Shown: one piece after another, positions 33,248 to 44,292 of the stretch
How positions within the stretch are numbered: the stretch's first letter is position 1
Layout of the letters: each line of letters begins with the position of its first letter
Source of the DNA: Pectinophora gossypiella
Lineage: Eukaryota > Arthropoda > Insecta > Lepidoptera > Gelechiidae
Assembly (NCBI RefSeq): GCF_024362695.1
Contig: NW_026063266.1
Location: 186,001 to 250,000 of the forward strand
Reading direction: 5' to 3'
Length of the DNA stretch: 64,000 nucleotides
The notes under the pieces: generated by a model
The model's input: the letters and a program-made list of their open reading frames with translations, nothing else
Database searches by the model: none
Told to the model about the DNA's origin: nothing
Program-made: the position numbers and the translations under genes

Positions 33248-33486
33248 TGTAGGAAAGTGAGAATGCTATGTAAGGATAATGAATGGGAATTTGATTGTCT
33301 ATGGTGTGAAAGGAGGATGGTTAGTGAATGGGACGTAAGGCAGTTTTAAAAAAGTAAGAGAGGGGGTCTTTTGGTGCGACGTGTGTGGGTGTGACAGGAT
33401 TTGGTTAGAAAAAATAAGGAGTGTATAAATAAAATAAAAGGAGTAAAAAATATCTATAATATCCTGTGTTATTTCTATATCCCACA
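33248..33486 (+). repeat. Gypsy E 3' LTR (239 bp)
   Basis: Copy of 28465-28703 with no visible difference; followed by TATA. Confidence 0.96.
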
Positions 33487-33490
33487 TATA

Positions 33491-34550
33491 TTGTTGTAAT
33501 TATGTTATTCAATATGTAAATATGGTAAAGGAAATTTACTACTGAATACTCAATAAAGTTGATGATGAAAGACAGTTCTATAATTATTTTTATAAAAACA
33601 AATAAGAAAAATGTTTGCCAAGCAGCGGCACAACTCTCAATATAATGATGATGAAACAAAGTTACTTAATATCAATTTTTAACCAATGTCCTGTTACAAA
33701 TGTGATAATAAAAACTACCTTTATATGTTTTAAGAAAGTATTATTAATTGATTTTAAAAATTAAAGTTGATACCTTTATGTTTACAAATTTTAATTATTG
33801 GAAAATATGAAAAAGCAGTGCCTACTATGGATATTATTTGTCCAAATTTTAACAAAAAAACTCAATATTGTGATAAAAAATATAGCAAGTATCAAAAAAA
33901 TGTTAGCAATTGTTTTAAACCCTAGTTTACCTATATAAATAGATACATGATGATAGGTGGGACTCCCCACTGCTGGGCCACTGGATGCGCTTACATACTG
34001 AAGTGGACTTGCAGATACCGGTGACCAGGGAACCTGCTTATTAGTAATGTGTTGTGTTAATGTGTACGTTTTCTTGTTGTTTATAATTGTCGAGCCGTGT
34101 CGTGTGTAAATGTTATTTTATTTTTATCGTTCTATTACTAACACTAGATTAAGTTGTTTATTGCTTGTTACTAACCACTATGGAACATGTCCGAAATAAA
34201 CTCTTTTTATTTTATTTTTTTTTTATTTTTTTATAAAAAGGTTAATAAAGAAAACACACAAATGCAGTAATAATATTATCAATAAGCCCTAGACCAGTTT
34301 GGTCATAAAATTGGGTTTAAACTTATTGTGCAAAATAAGTATTTAAGTTAGGTCTCTTTAGGAGGCCTAGAACCTTACTTATGCTAAGACAAACACAACT
34401 TAACCTAAGATGCAAACAAAACACAAACAATTCACACAAAATCCCATCACTTTTAATAATAAAAAATACACTGTTTTCACTAAATTTAATCTTAAAGTTT
34501 ATGCCAACACCACTTATATACTAAAATGGTTGTACAGAGCGACAATTTCA
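33491..34550 (-). other. Gypsy D2 leader, LTR-proximal part, with a probable LINE 3' scrap
   Basis: 33491-33900 aligns in reverse with the D1 leader. About 33950-34240 has no D1 counterpart and reads on the plus strand like a LINE or SINE 3' end: TGGAACATGTCCGAAATAAA (poly(A)-signal AATAAA) followed by T-rich A/T runs. The rest up to 34550 is AT-rich. Either D2 gained this stretch or D1 lost it. Confidence 0.6.
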
Positions 34551-34565
34551 CCAAGAAGGGCGCCA
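34551..34565 (-). promoter_or_regulatory. Gypsy D2 primer binding site (tRNA-Lys type)
   Basis: On the minus strand TGGCGCCCTTCTTGG begins one base after the 5' LTR end. TGGCGCCC is complementary to the 3' end of tRNA-Lys and is typical of Osvaldo/Ulysses-like and gypsy-type elements. Confidence 0.85.
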
Positions 34566-34566
34566 C

Positions 34567-36141
34567 TGAAACAAAAGATTTTTGACTACCTTATAGGAAA
34601 GTAGGTGTATAGGGAATGGTGTTAAAATACCGATATGTTTCAGAAAATTTATAAAGTGGTGTTTACCTGAAGGGCACAGCTAGATGTTATAGACCGGTGA
34701 GCATGAGACAAAGAAAACTCCCTTGAATTTGTACAATGTATATTTTACAGTTATAATTATTAAAGTACAACCATGGGCAGGTAAAAACCCTATGGAGGGA
34801 TACAGGTCGCGCTTTGGTCCGTCAGGTTAATTGTCACTCCGTAACAACCATGGGATATCACTATATGTAAAAACACTGTCCGTACACCTGTAGGCACCTC
34901 ACTTACTCGAGGACCTCCGACTATCAGGCCTACCTGAGGCGTTCCGGAATACCGTACAGGTGATGAGTTGAGGCCGGCTCAGGCCAGGGCGTGCTGGACG
35001 ATGGCGGCGCAGCGGGCCAACTGTTACGCAGCTGGCGGGCTGCACGTCCACCGGTCAACCTCGCAGACCTTCACCGGGCCTTATCCGGTGTGTTGACAAA
35101 AGGAAAGGCGCGGCACATCCACATGCGCGCCGCACAAAGGAAAGCTTCGACGTGCAAACAACCAAGGCAAGCTCCGCCGAAATGAAGCTTGAAATAACTT
35201 GCAAACGCAGAAGAAAACAGTAGCAATCTTCATTCACAAAATTTGTTGAAATAGTCTGATCCAATCATAAACTTCTTAGATTAAAACTTGCAAAACGTTA
35301 GAAAATTAAAACGTTAAAACTTTAAAGACGTTAAACAATTAAAAACTCAAAACTTTAAAAACTTTGAAACTTTAAAACTTTAAAAACAATTAAAACCCCA
35401 TCTGCAACAAGGAATGGCAATGATTAGCATGTGGTTCAGCTGACAGCGTGGCAAGGCAACTCACGAGTGTAAAACAAAGAAAATAACTTACAGGTTCATC
35501 CGGGATAGTTGGGCATCGCTCGGATGAAACCTAAACCCACCCACTGGACCTTCGGCGATGGGATTTCAGGGATGTTGCTGAAAACAAGGACCTCGAGGTT
35601 ATCACAAAGTTGGTGCAAAAATATGCACGAAGAATTGCGAGGACTCACCATCTCGGTTAAGTTGTTTATTTAAATCGAGACATCGGCTCTTGATGTCGCC
35701 GATAAATCGTGGCTTTTAATTTGCCCACATTATAGTTACGGCAGTGGAGTCTCCGGCGCTCTCGCGACGTCCCCACTTTCCATAACCTGTCTCTCAGCTC
35801 AGCCAGCTGTCAGTCTGACACAAGAACCACGAACAAAGTTGCCAAACTAGAAAAATCTACCAAACCATAAATTCGCCGAATCAACGACAACAATCGATCG
35901 ACTTGTTTGATCCCAAAATTTAAACAATATAATTATAATAATATATCAAAAATAAATGTTGCAGATAATTTTAATATACCAAATTTTGAAGAAAATAAAA
36001 TAATTAAAAATATTCGGGCCCATCGATAACCCTGCAGCGCCATCTGTGATTTCCTGCGGGTAAAATATAAAAACAACGTTATATCGCCAGAAACCACAAG
36101 ATGTCGCTACAAGGCTCGTTGGTCCGAAATGCTTCGTTACA
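34567..36141 (-). repeat. Gypsy D2 5' LTR (1575 bp)
   Basis: Partner of 14377-15948, with about four substitutions and an ATA indel (near 35940) by eye. Confidence 0.95.
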
Positions 36142-37967
36142 AACTAAAAACCTTTTTAGGTGTTTGTTCTTGGTACCGTAGGTTTATCAGAAATTTCTCC
36201 ACTATTGCGGCACCCTTACACGCTCTTACCAGCTCAAAAACGAAATTTATTTGGAACCAGGACGCAGAAAACGCTTTTGATACATTAAAAACCAGTTTAG
36301 TCTCAGCTCCAATTTTAGCCTGCCCTGATTTTAGTAAACCATTTACAGTTCACTGCGATGCATCAAATTTTGGCGTAGGAGGTGTGTTAGCGCAGAATAT
36401 TGATGGCCATGACCGCCCTATCGCTTATATCAGCAGATCCCTTAACAAAAACGAACGTAACTATAGTGCTACCGAAAGGGAGGCGTTAGCAGTTGTGTAC
36501 GCGGTTGAAAAATTTGAACCATATTTAGGTAGTAGACCATTCACCGTCGTAACCGATCACGCTTCACTTAGGTGGTTCATGAATTTGGAGAATCCTACGG
36601 GACGCTTAGCTCGTTGGGGTTGTAGGTTATCCCAATTTAATTTTAAAATCGAGCATAGGAAAGGGAAGGATAATGTCGTCCCTGATGCCCTCTCACGATT
36701 GCTGCATGTGGATGCCATCGATGCTCCAAATGCAGGAACCGGTGATGAGTGGTATGATAAGGTGTACTCTGGATGTACGGCTTATCCCAAAAATTATCCC
36801 AATTATCGCGTCGAAAATGGTACTCTTCTACGATACAGCAAGGGTAAGTATGCCCTGACTCAGGAGTTTGATTGGAAGATTGTTGTGCCAAAGTCAAACC
36901 GTCTGCAGGTCATGTCCGAAAACCACGAACCACCGACCTCGGCACACCTCGGAGTGTTTAAAACGCACCGTAGGTTGTGTTTGAGGTATTTCTGGCCAGG
37001 AATGTACCGCGACGTGCTTGATTTTGTCAACAAATGTAGTATTTGTTCCGCTTATAAGCACAGGACCAAACTCACTCCTGGGATCATGGGTCAGCCTAAG
37101 CAGTGTTATAGGCCGTTTCAAGCTGTATCCGTAGATTTGGTAGGACCTCTTCCACGATCACGTTCGGGTTACATGCACCTTTTAGTAGTAACATGCTGTT
37201 TTTCAAGGTACACCATGTTATTTCCACTTCGTCGAGCGACTAGTGCTGCAGTAGCTAAAAACTTTGAGAATTATGTGCTTCTAGCTCACGGGATTCCTGA
37301 AACCGTAATTACCGACAATGGGGTTCAATTCACGGGATCAGAATTCAGTGGCCTTCTCAAGAAGTACAATATTCCACGAGTTCACTACGGGCCTAGGTAC
37401 ACGCCACAGATTAACATGGTGGAAAGGTATAACAAAACAGTCATGACAGCTGTTTCGTCTTATGTAGCTGACGATCATAGGACATGGGATCTCCATTTAT
37501 TTAAGGTGCAATTTGCAATGAATAGTGCGGTGAACGAAACCACTGGGTTCAGCCCATTCTTTTTAGTCCATGGCCGGGAACCGATTATTAACGGTTCTTT
37601 TTATAAAAATCACGATAGGGAATACGAGGTCTCTATGCCAAGGGACGAGTATGCGGGTGAATTTGGGGTCCTTCAGGATATTTTTAATAAGGTTTTGGAG
37701 AATATCGTCGCGTGAGCGTTCGCTCACGCGACGAACGCAAAGTATTACAACCTGCGACGCCGTAACGTCAATACTTTGCGCGAAGGGCAAGTAGTGTGGC
37801 GAAAAACGTACGTACAGAGTGACGCCGCTAATTTTAAAGCCTCGAAACTTGCCCCGAAGTACGAGCAGTGCGTAGTCAAAAAAGTTTTATCACCCTTGGT
37901 GTACGAATTGGTATCATTTAGTGGCAAGAACTTAGGTTCTTGGCATATAAAAGATTTAAAAATTTAA
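36142..37967 (+). pseudogene. Gypsy D1 pol, second part (RNase H and integrase)
   Basis: Continues the frame cut at 14376 (KTFLGVCSWYRRF). RNase H (VHCDASNFG, TDHASLRW), the integrase zinc domain (HLGVFKTHRR, CSICSAYK) and the DDE core (DLVGPLPRSRSGY, ITDNGVQFTGSEF) are open to 37715. There a palindromic insertion at 37705-37734 shifts the frame, and the C-terminus (GQVVWRKTY to SWHIKDLKI) reads from about 37740 to 37967. The leading codons 36129-36141 belong to the D2 LTR and are not D1 coding. Confidence 0.92.
37705..37734. repeat. Perfect 14-bp-arm palindrome in D1 integrase
   Basis: Arms TCGTCGCGTGAGCG and CGCTCACGCGACGA with a TT centre. D2 at the matching place has only one arm-like sequence (GGCTCACACGACGAACGC), so the palindrome arose in D1. 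It causes the frameshift in the integrase C-terminus. Confidence 0.9.
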
Positions 37968-38478
37968 TTTTCAAATTGCCCCGTGTTCCCCTAGTCATAC
38001 TTTTTTAAAACAAAATTTTTCCGGCTTGGATCTTTGTTTTGGCTCAATTTCTAAATTTACATTTATAAAGAAAGCTACAGATTTTTTCTTATTCATAATT
38101 AGCTTTCAGAACATTTTGTTTTTAGAATAAATAAAACTGGTGTGCCTACTTGTGTCGTAATAGACCTAGTAACAACCTATTTATACTGTCACGTATTTTT
38201 TTGGAGTCTTTTTGATTTAAAAATCACTAGATTTACAAATAAATGTTTTATGTGGTTTTATGTTTTTTTTAGTGTGTTTATGTGTGCACTGATAAAGGCC
38301 CATACACACTAGCGTCTGCAACGCAGCGTTTTTATGAACGCCCACTTTAGCGTTTCATATTTTTTTTGTATAGGCGATTATAGCCAACTATTTAAAATAG
38401 TTTTTATGTTGCTCGTGACAACATTTTTATAGGCTTTATAATAGCCATTCCTTATAAATTAATTTTTAAAATAGGAAA
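37968..38478 (+). other. Gypsy D1 post-pol region, first part
   Basis: Aligns with D2 16943 downward. No gene. It is cut by Gypsy G; CCTT (38479-38482) is the target duplication. Confidence 0.8.
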
Positions 38479-38482
38479 CCTT

Positions 38483-38823
38483 TGTTAGCGGCATCGTCAT
38501 CTACCGCCACTTATCTTTGATTTTCCATAGTTATTACATTTAAATTCAATCTAATTAAGTATAAATTAATGTACGAATACTATTTAGTTACTTAGTTATT
38601 TTATATTTCAGTTGTTTATTTGATTTTCTAATATGCGAATTGTATTGATGGGTAATTTATTTCTTTTGCTCTGGTAACACTTAAATTGGGTTATATCAAG
38701 TTTATAAAAGGCATGACATTTGGTTATTCGCGCTCATTCTGTTTTTGTTCTACCAACGATATAAACTGCAAGTTCGTGACAACTTCGTATTTTATTTCGA
38801 CTACACTTGGAATCCCTTCAACA
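38483..38823 (+). repeat. Gypsy G 5' LTR (341 bp)
   Basis: Followed after two bases by TCAGAAGTGGGAT (38826-38838), like the string after the Gypsy A 5' LTR. No TGG primer site is directly adjacent. Confidence 0.95.
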
Positions 38824-38846
38824 CTTCAGAAGTGGGATTATCCAAA

Positions 38847-40163
38847 ATGTCCGGCCCCTACATCGACGGATTAGGTCGAAAGCGGAAGAAAACTAGAGAG
38901 GCACGCTGTTCTGACGACGATGAAAACGTGGATTTTTTTTTTTCTTCGGATCAAGATTGTGATGCACCTTCAACGGAAAAACAACGTCGTATTACGTCTA
39001 CAGAAGCAGAAGTAATACCAAAATTTCAACCAGAAGACAGAAATAGCAATGTGAAAGGCTGGCTGCACAAAATAGATCAGCTAGGGGACGTGTACGGCTG
39101 GAATAATCATGATCGTCAATTTATCATGCAAATCCGTCTTCGAGGCTCAGCACGTGATTGGTACGACGATTTAGACGATTATAAACTTACATGGAGCCAG
39201 TGGAAGGAAGCTTTGCAGAACGCTTTTCCTCGTTCAACGGATTTCGTCGACAAATTTGAAGAAATGCTTTCCAGAACGAAAACTGATGCTGAAACGATGA
39301 CGAAATATTTCCACGAAAAATTGTCTTTATTGAAAAAGTGCAAAATCTACGACGGAGATGCTATTTCATGCATAATCAAAGGACTACCTTTAGAGATACG
39401 GGCAAATGCTAAAGCCTATCAATGCGACACACCCGAACAACTATACTACGGGTATTTATCTTCACTGGAGAATTATCGACGGGTAGAAGCAGTAGCCACC
39501 GCGAAGAAGACCATGACGACAACGTGGCGGCGTGGAACATCTACTCAGCAGCTGCCGAAGATCTGTTACTCGTGCCGAAGACCTGGTCACGAAGCGCGGG
39601 ATTGCCGAGCATCACTGCACTGCGATGTCTGCCAGCGCAGCGGTCACCAAGCAGCCACATGCTGGTATGCGGCCGGGAGCTCGCGACAACAACCACAACA
39701 AACATCACAGGTCAGTGGCGTTCTACATATCACATATGACATTTATTTAGATTTATACGTAAAACAAGTGCATGTGAATGGGCATACGATGAAAGCCTAC
39801 ATTGACACCGGTAGTAAACTAAATATCCTCACAATCGAACAAGCTAAAAATCTAGAATTGACAGTCTTACCTTCTTCTATTGTAATGAAAGGGTTTGGTG
39901 GTGCACATTCACATTCACTAGGCACTGCAGAAGTTAAAGTTTACGTAGATAATGTAATATTATACGGCTGTGTGGAATTAACCGACTACAACTTGTCTAC
40001 AATAGACTTAATTATCGGACAGAAGATGATTAATCAAGAAAACGTTAGTTTGGTAACAACAACAAACTCTGTGACATTCTACCCTACGTCTGACTTACGT
40101 AACACTCTCAGTGACGTACAGTTGCATCCAGCTGATTTTATTTCGAAGTACCCTATATTTTGA
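38847..40163 (+). CDS. Gypsy G Gag-protease
   Basis: ATG 38847 (CCAAAATGTCC) is the first ATG after the LTR; the frame is open upstream into the LTR, but that is not expected to be translated. The product has an acidic N-terminus with a phenylalanine/serine run, a capsid domain (VIPKFQPEDRNSNVKGWLHK, RLRGSARDWYDD, about residues 55-210), two CCHC knuckles (CYSCRRPGHEARDC, CDVCQRSGHQAATC, about 242-275) and an aspartic protease (AYIDTGSKLNILT, about 315). Protease lies at the end of ORF1, so the gag frame ends between protease and RT. The stop at 40161-40163 overlaps the pol frame by four bases in the -1 frame, but no canonical slippery heptamer is seen. Confidence 0.88.
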   Translation: MSGPYIDGLGRKRKKTREARCSDDDENVDFFFSSDQDCDAPSTEKQRRITSTEAEVIPKFQPEDRNSNVKGWLHKIDQLGDVYGWNNHDRQFIMQIRLRGSARDWYDDLDDYKLTWSQWKEALQNAFPRSTDFVDKFEEMLSRTKTDAETMTKYFHEKLSLLKKCKIYDGDAISCIIKGLPLEIRANAKAYQCDTPEQLYYGYLSSLENYRRVEAVATAKKTMTTTWRRGTSTQQLPKICYSCRRPGHEARDCRASLHCDVCQRSGHQAATCWYAAGSSRQQPQQTSQVSGVLHITYDIYLDLYVKQVHVNGHTMKAYIDTGSKLNILTIEQAKNLELTVLPSSIVMKGFGGAHSHSLGTAEVKVYVDNVILYGCVELTDYNLSTIDLIIGQKMINQENVSLVTTTNSVTFYPTSDLRNTLSDVQLHPADFISKYPIF

Positions 40164-43100
40164 GCTATGATACCATTGTTCCGAAACAAAGCTGCAGTTT
40201 CGTTAAAGTATATATCGACTGTAATGCGAACGAAATAGAACACACTTTTCTGATGCGCCCCGTGTACTTTGAATTAGGAGGTTTGTGTTATTTTATACCG
40301 CAATCAGTGTTATCTTCATATAATTGTTTCATAAAAGTAATAAATGTCGGCGAGGATCTTCTGTGGCATGCAAATAAACTAGTGGCCCGTGCAGAATTAA
40401 TAAATGTGTATGAATGTGAAAATTCTACAATTTTACAAATTGACGAACAAACTGAATGCGATATAAAGCAAAGCGATTTAAATGTCGGCGATCTCGATGA
40501 GGAACACTTAGATAAATTACTAGGGTTGTTAAACCGTTTTAGGTCTTGTTTTTCGAGAGGTACTAACGATTTAGGCTGTACTGATTTGATAAGTATGCAA
40601 ATCAAAACTAATAACGATGAGCCGGTGTTTCGTAAACCGTATAGATTATCTCACAAAGAGAATGAGATTGTAAACGCAAAGGTTCAGGAGTTGATAGACG
40701 CCGGAATCGTCAGGGAGTCTGTGTCAGACTATTCGAGTCCTGTGGTCCTAGTAAAAAAGAAGAACGGAGACTATAGGTTATGCGTGGACTATCGTGCTTT
40801 AAACTCACGCACAGTTAAAGACAGATTTCCCTTGCCAAATATTGAAGACCAACTTACTCGTTTGTCTGGTAAAGCATATTTTACTGCTTTAGATCTGGCA
40901 CAGGGTTACATGTAAGTTCCCATAGATAAAGAGTAAGTTCATAAGACTGCTTTCGTTACTCCATGCGGCCAGTACGAATTCCTGAAAATGCCGTTTGGCT
41001 TGGCAAATGCACCCGCAGTGTTTTCTCGATTGATTAAAATGGCACTACATGGTATTGGTAACGAAATTGCTTTGTATTTGGATGACGTCATGCTGCCGAC
41101 CGTGAAGTAGAAGAGGGTCTAAATCTATTGGAACGCGTTTTACAATCATTAAAGAATGCGAACCTAAAACTTAACCTACAAAAATGCTCATTTCTAAAAT
41201 CCAGCGTTAGTTATTTAGGTCACGAAATTACTGAAGGCACCATACAACCGGGACAGGCTAAAGTGGCTTGTATAAGCGAGTACAAAAGACCAAGTAACGT
41301 GCACGAAATACGACAATTTATCGGCCTAACGTCGTATTTTAGAAAATTTATCCACAGCTTTGCTGAAATTGCTAGACCCTTAACAGAACTGACTAAAAAG
41401 GGTGTCGAATGGTATTGGGGATCAGAGCAGGAAGAAGCATTCCAAACATTGAAGCGAAAACTAACCGAACGACCGGTATTAGGTATCTATGATAGGAACG
41501 CTAACACAGAACTTCATACCGACGCAAGTAGTAAAGGGTTAGGCGGAATACTACTTCAACATCAACATGACGGTACTCTTAAACCTATTGCATATTTTAG
41601 CAGAGTCACTAGCAAAGAGGAACGGTTTTATCACAGTTATGAACTCGAAACGCTAGCGGTGGTAGAATCCTTGAAGCGGTTTCGGGTTTACTTGACCGGG
41701 TTACCAGTTAAAGTTGTCACCGATTGTAATGTGTTGCGCACTACCCTTGAAAAAAAAGATCTGATTCCTCGTATTGCCAGATGGTGGTTGACTATTCAAG
41801 ACTTCGATATTTTTATAGAATATCGTCCGGGAGATCACATGAAGCACGTAGATGCACTCAGTAGGAACCCCATCGTGGCTGAAGTGCAAATAATAGACGG
41901 GTCAGACTGGTTGTTGACCCTGCAAATGCAAGACGAAACCCTTCAAAATATTATAACACAGTTGCGTGGTGGAACCGACAACCCTGATATTACGTCAAAC
42001 TATGTAATAAAAGAAGGTAGTTTGTACAGAAAAACACTCTTAGGAGATCGATTCGTTATTCCTAAACTTGCTAAGTATGGATTAATGCAAAGGTATCATG
42101 ACCAAATAGGTCATCCCGGTTTCGATAAGTGTGAGAAAGCCATCAAGGCTCAGTTCTGGTTCAAGGGCATGACACGATTTATTAGAAAATATACGAGTTC
42201 GTGTTTGCAGTGCGCGTACGGTAAAGGTAATTTTGGCAGGGTTGAAGGCGAACTACACCCAATCGAAAAACCAGCTGTACCTATGCACACGCTGCACACC
42301 GACCATTTAGGCCCATTTGTTAAGACACGGCGTGGTAATTCTTACCTGCTTGTAATTATAGATTCATTTACGAAATTCGTTTTCGCGAAGCCTGCAAAGA
42401 ACGCAAGCTCAATTGAGACTATCAGGCTTTTCAAAGAAGTTGTTGATCAATTTGGAAATCCTCAAAAGGTGATAACCGATCGTGGCAAGGCTTTCACAAG
42501 CCGATATTTTAAACAATTTGCTCAAGAAAGACAATTTGAACACGTATTAAATGCCATAGCTAGCCCACGGTCTAACGGCCAGGTAGAACGAGTCAACCGC
42601 ACTCTAATTAATGGGCTTAATACAACGTCTGAAAGTGAGTGTACGTGGGACCTCAAAGTACCAGACGTTGTATGGGGCATTAATAATACGACTAATTCCA
42701 CGACAGGTTATACACCATTCAGTCTTATGTTTGGTCACGATAACTCACGGCTTCCGGGCTATCCATCTCCGGCAGCTATGGATGCCCCTTCTCAGCGACA
42801 ACAATTAGATTCGCGTAGGACAACTGCAAAAATACGAATAGACCAAAATATGACTGAGATGAAAAGCAGGTTTGATCGGATACATAAACGTTGTAAGAAA
42901 TACTCTGTTGGTCAGCTTGTTCTCTGGAAGGGTGGTTCTGCGAGAGACCCTCGGGCTAAAGTTACACGGAAACTTGATGGTATATACACAGGACCATACC
43001 GAGTGGTCAAAGCTGAACACTGTTTAGACCGATATACAATATCTAGCATAAAGGGCATGAAAGGATACAAACGATTCCATGCGATAGTTAGAAGCGAAGT

Positions 43101-43197
43101 GCTTCGACCATATAAAACTACTTTGACTGATGATAGTAGCTCCGGCAGTGACCGCGAAGTAGACAGGGATGACCTTATAGACCTTTTAGAAAGTTAA
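40160..43197 (+). pseudogene. Gypsy G pol: RT, RNase H, integrase (two stops, one frameshift)
   Basis: The RT N-terminus is open (DYRLCVDYRALN) to TAA 40913-40915. A second TAA follows at about 40933. RT then continues through YLDDV (about 41080) until a small deletion near 41098 shifts the frame. From 41128 to 43197 the frame is open: RNase H (LHTDASSKGLGG), integrase zinc domain (YHDQIGHPGF...CLQCAYG), DDE core (LHTDHLGPFV, VITDRGKAF, NGQVERVNR) and C-terminus (KLDGIYTGPYRVV). Two nonsense changes sit close together in RT. Since the LTRs look identical, this defective RNA was probably copied by enzymes of a sister element. Confidence 0.9.
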
Positions 43198-44261
43198 AAT
43201 TGTAGGTTTAAGTACACCAGTTTTAAACTTTGTGTTCTCTTCAAAAAGGAAAAAAACAAACTCGTACAACACATTCGTGGATGTAGGTATCTAATATATG
43301 TAAATAATCAATCGTCTTCAAACTATCTAGTATTAGGTTTCGATTTCCGATTATGCGATTATAGTAAAGTAGTTAACTATTTCATTTGACATGAGGATAC
43401 TTAAATATTTCATTTCGTTAAGTTTATAAACAAGTTCTATTTATATAAAGTATTGTTATGGATTATGTCTTAGATAATATTAATGTCCAAGGTAAAATTA
43501 TTAACACTTATTATAATCAAATTGTGTATATATCAAATTGCGTCTTAATTATTTTGTCTAAACTAAAAAACGTACATAGCTAAGCAAATAATTGGATCTG
43601 TGTTTTCTATAACTATCTACGTGTAAATACGTGTATAATAACAATGAGGAAATAAAGAAAATGTTTCCTACAAACGAACACTCAGAAGTACTACACTATA
43701 TATATTTATTTATATAATAATAATTAGAAAGTTAAAATTGTAGGTTTAAGTACACCAGTTTTAAACTTTGTGTTCTCTTCAAAAAGGAAAAAAACAAACT
43801 CGTACAACACATTCGTGGATGTAGGTATCTAATATATGTAAATAATCAATCGTCTTCAAACTATCTAGTATTAGGTTTCGATTTCCGATTATGCGATTAT
43901 AGTAAAGTAGTTAACTATTTCATTTGACATGAGGATACTTAAATATTTCATTTCGTTAAGTTTATAAACAAGTTCTATTTATATAAAGTATTGTTATGGA
44001 TTATGTCTTAGATAATATTAATGTCCAAGGTAAAATTATTAACACTTATTATAATCAAATTGTGTATATATCAAATTGCGTCTTAATTATTTTGTCTAAA
44101 CTAAAAAACGTACATAGCTAAGCAAATAATTGGATCTGTGTTTTCTATAACTATCTACGTGTAAATACGTGTATAATAACAATGAGGAAATAAAGAAAAT
44201 GTTTCCTACAAACGAACACTCAGAAGTACTACACTATATATATTTATTTATATAATAATAA
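43186..44261 (+). repeat. 538-bp tandem duplication after Gypsy G pol
   Basis: Unit 1 is 43186-43723 and unit 2 is 43724-44261; each starts TTAGAAAGTTAAAATTG, so the last codons and stop of pol are part of the unit. I saw no difference between the copies apart from the very end. The duplication must be recent. The unit is AT-rich and noncoding. Confidence 0.93.
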
Positions 44262-44292
44262 TAATTATAAAAACGAATTGACAAAATATTAG

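Larger units (their letters stand above)
28465..33486 (+). mobile_element. Gypsy E: nearly intact LTR retrotransposon, TSD TATA
   Basis: Two 239-bp LTRs that look identical base for base (28465-28703 and 33248-33486) start TGTAGG and end CCCACA, flanked by TATA at 28461-28464 and 33487-33490. One gag-pol frame covers the interior, with a single TGA before integrase. It is inserted in the D2 leader and is the youngest LTR element of the nest by this measure. Lineage is inferred as Mag-like. Confidence 0.96.
14377..36141 (-). mobile_element. Gypsy D2: second D copy, inverted inside D1 pol, TSD AACT
   Basis: The ends are TGAAACAAAAG at 14377 and CGTTACA at 36141 (plus-strand reading), with AACT at 14373-14376 and 36142-36145. 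Joining D1 across it restores D1 pol exactly. Read on the minus strand: 5' LTR 36141-34567, primer site, leader (split by E), gag (split by P), frameshift site, pol (split by F, with loss of about 0.68 kb), post-pol region, polypurine tract, 3' LTR 15948-14377. By eye the two LTRs differ by about four substitutions and one 3-bp indel, so D2 is fairly recent. Confidence 0.95.
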
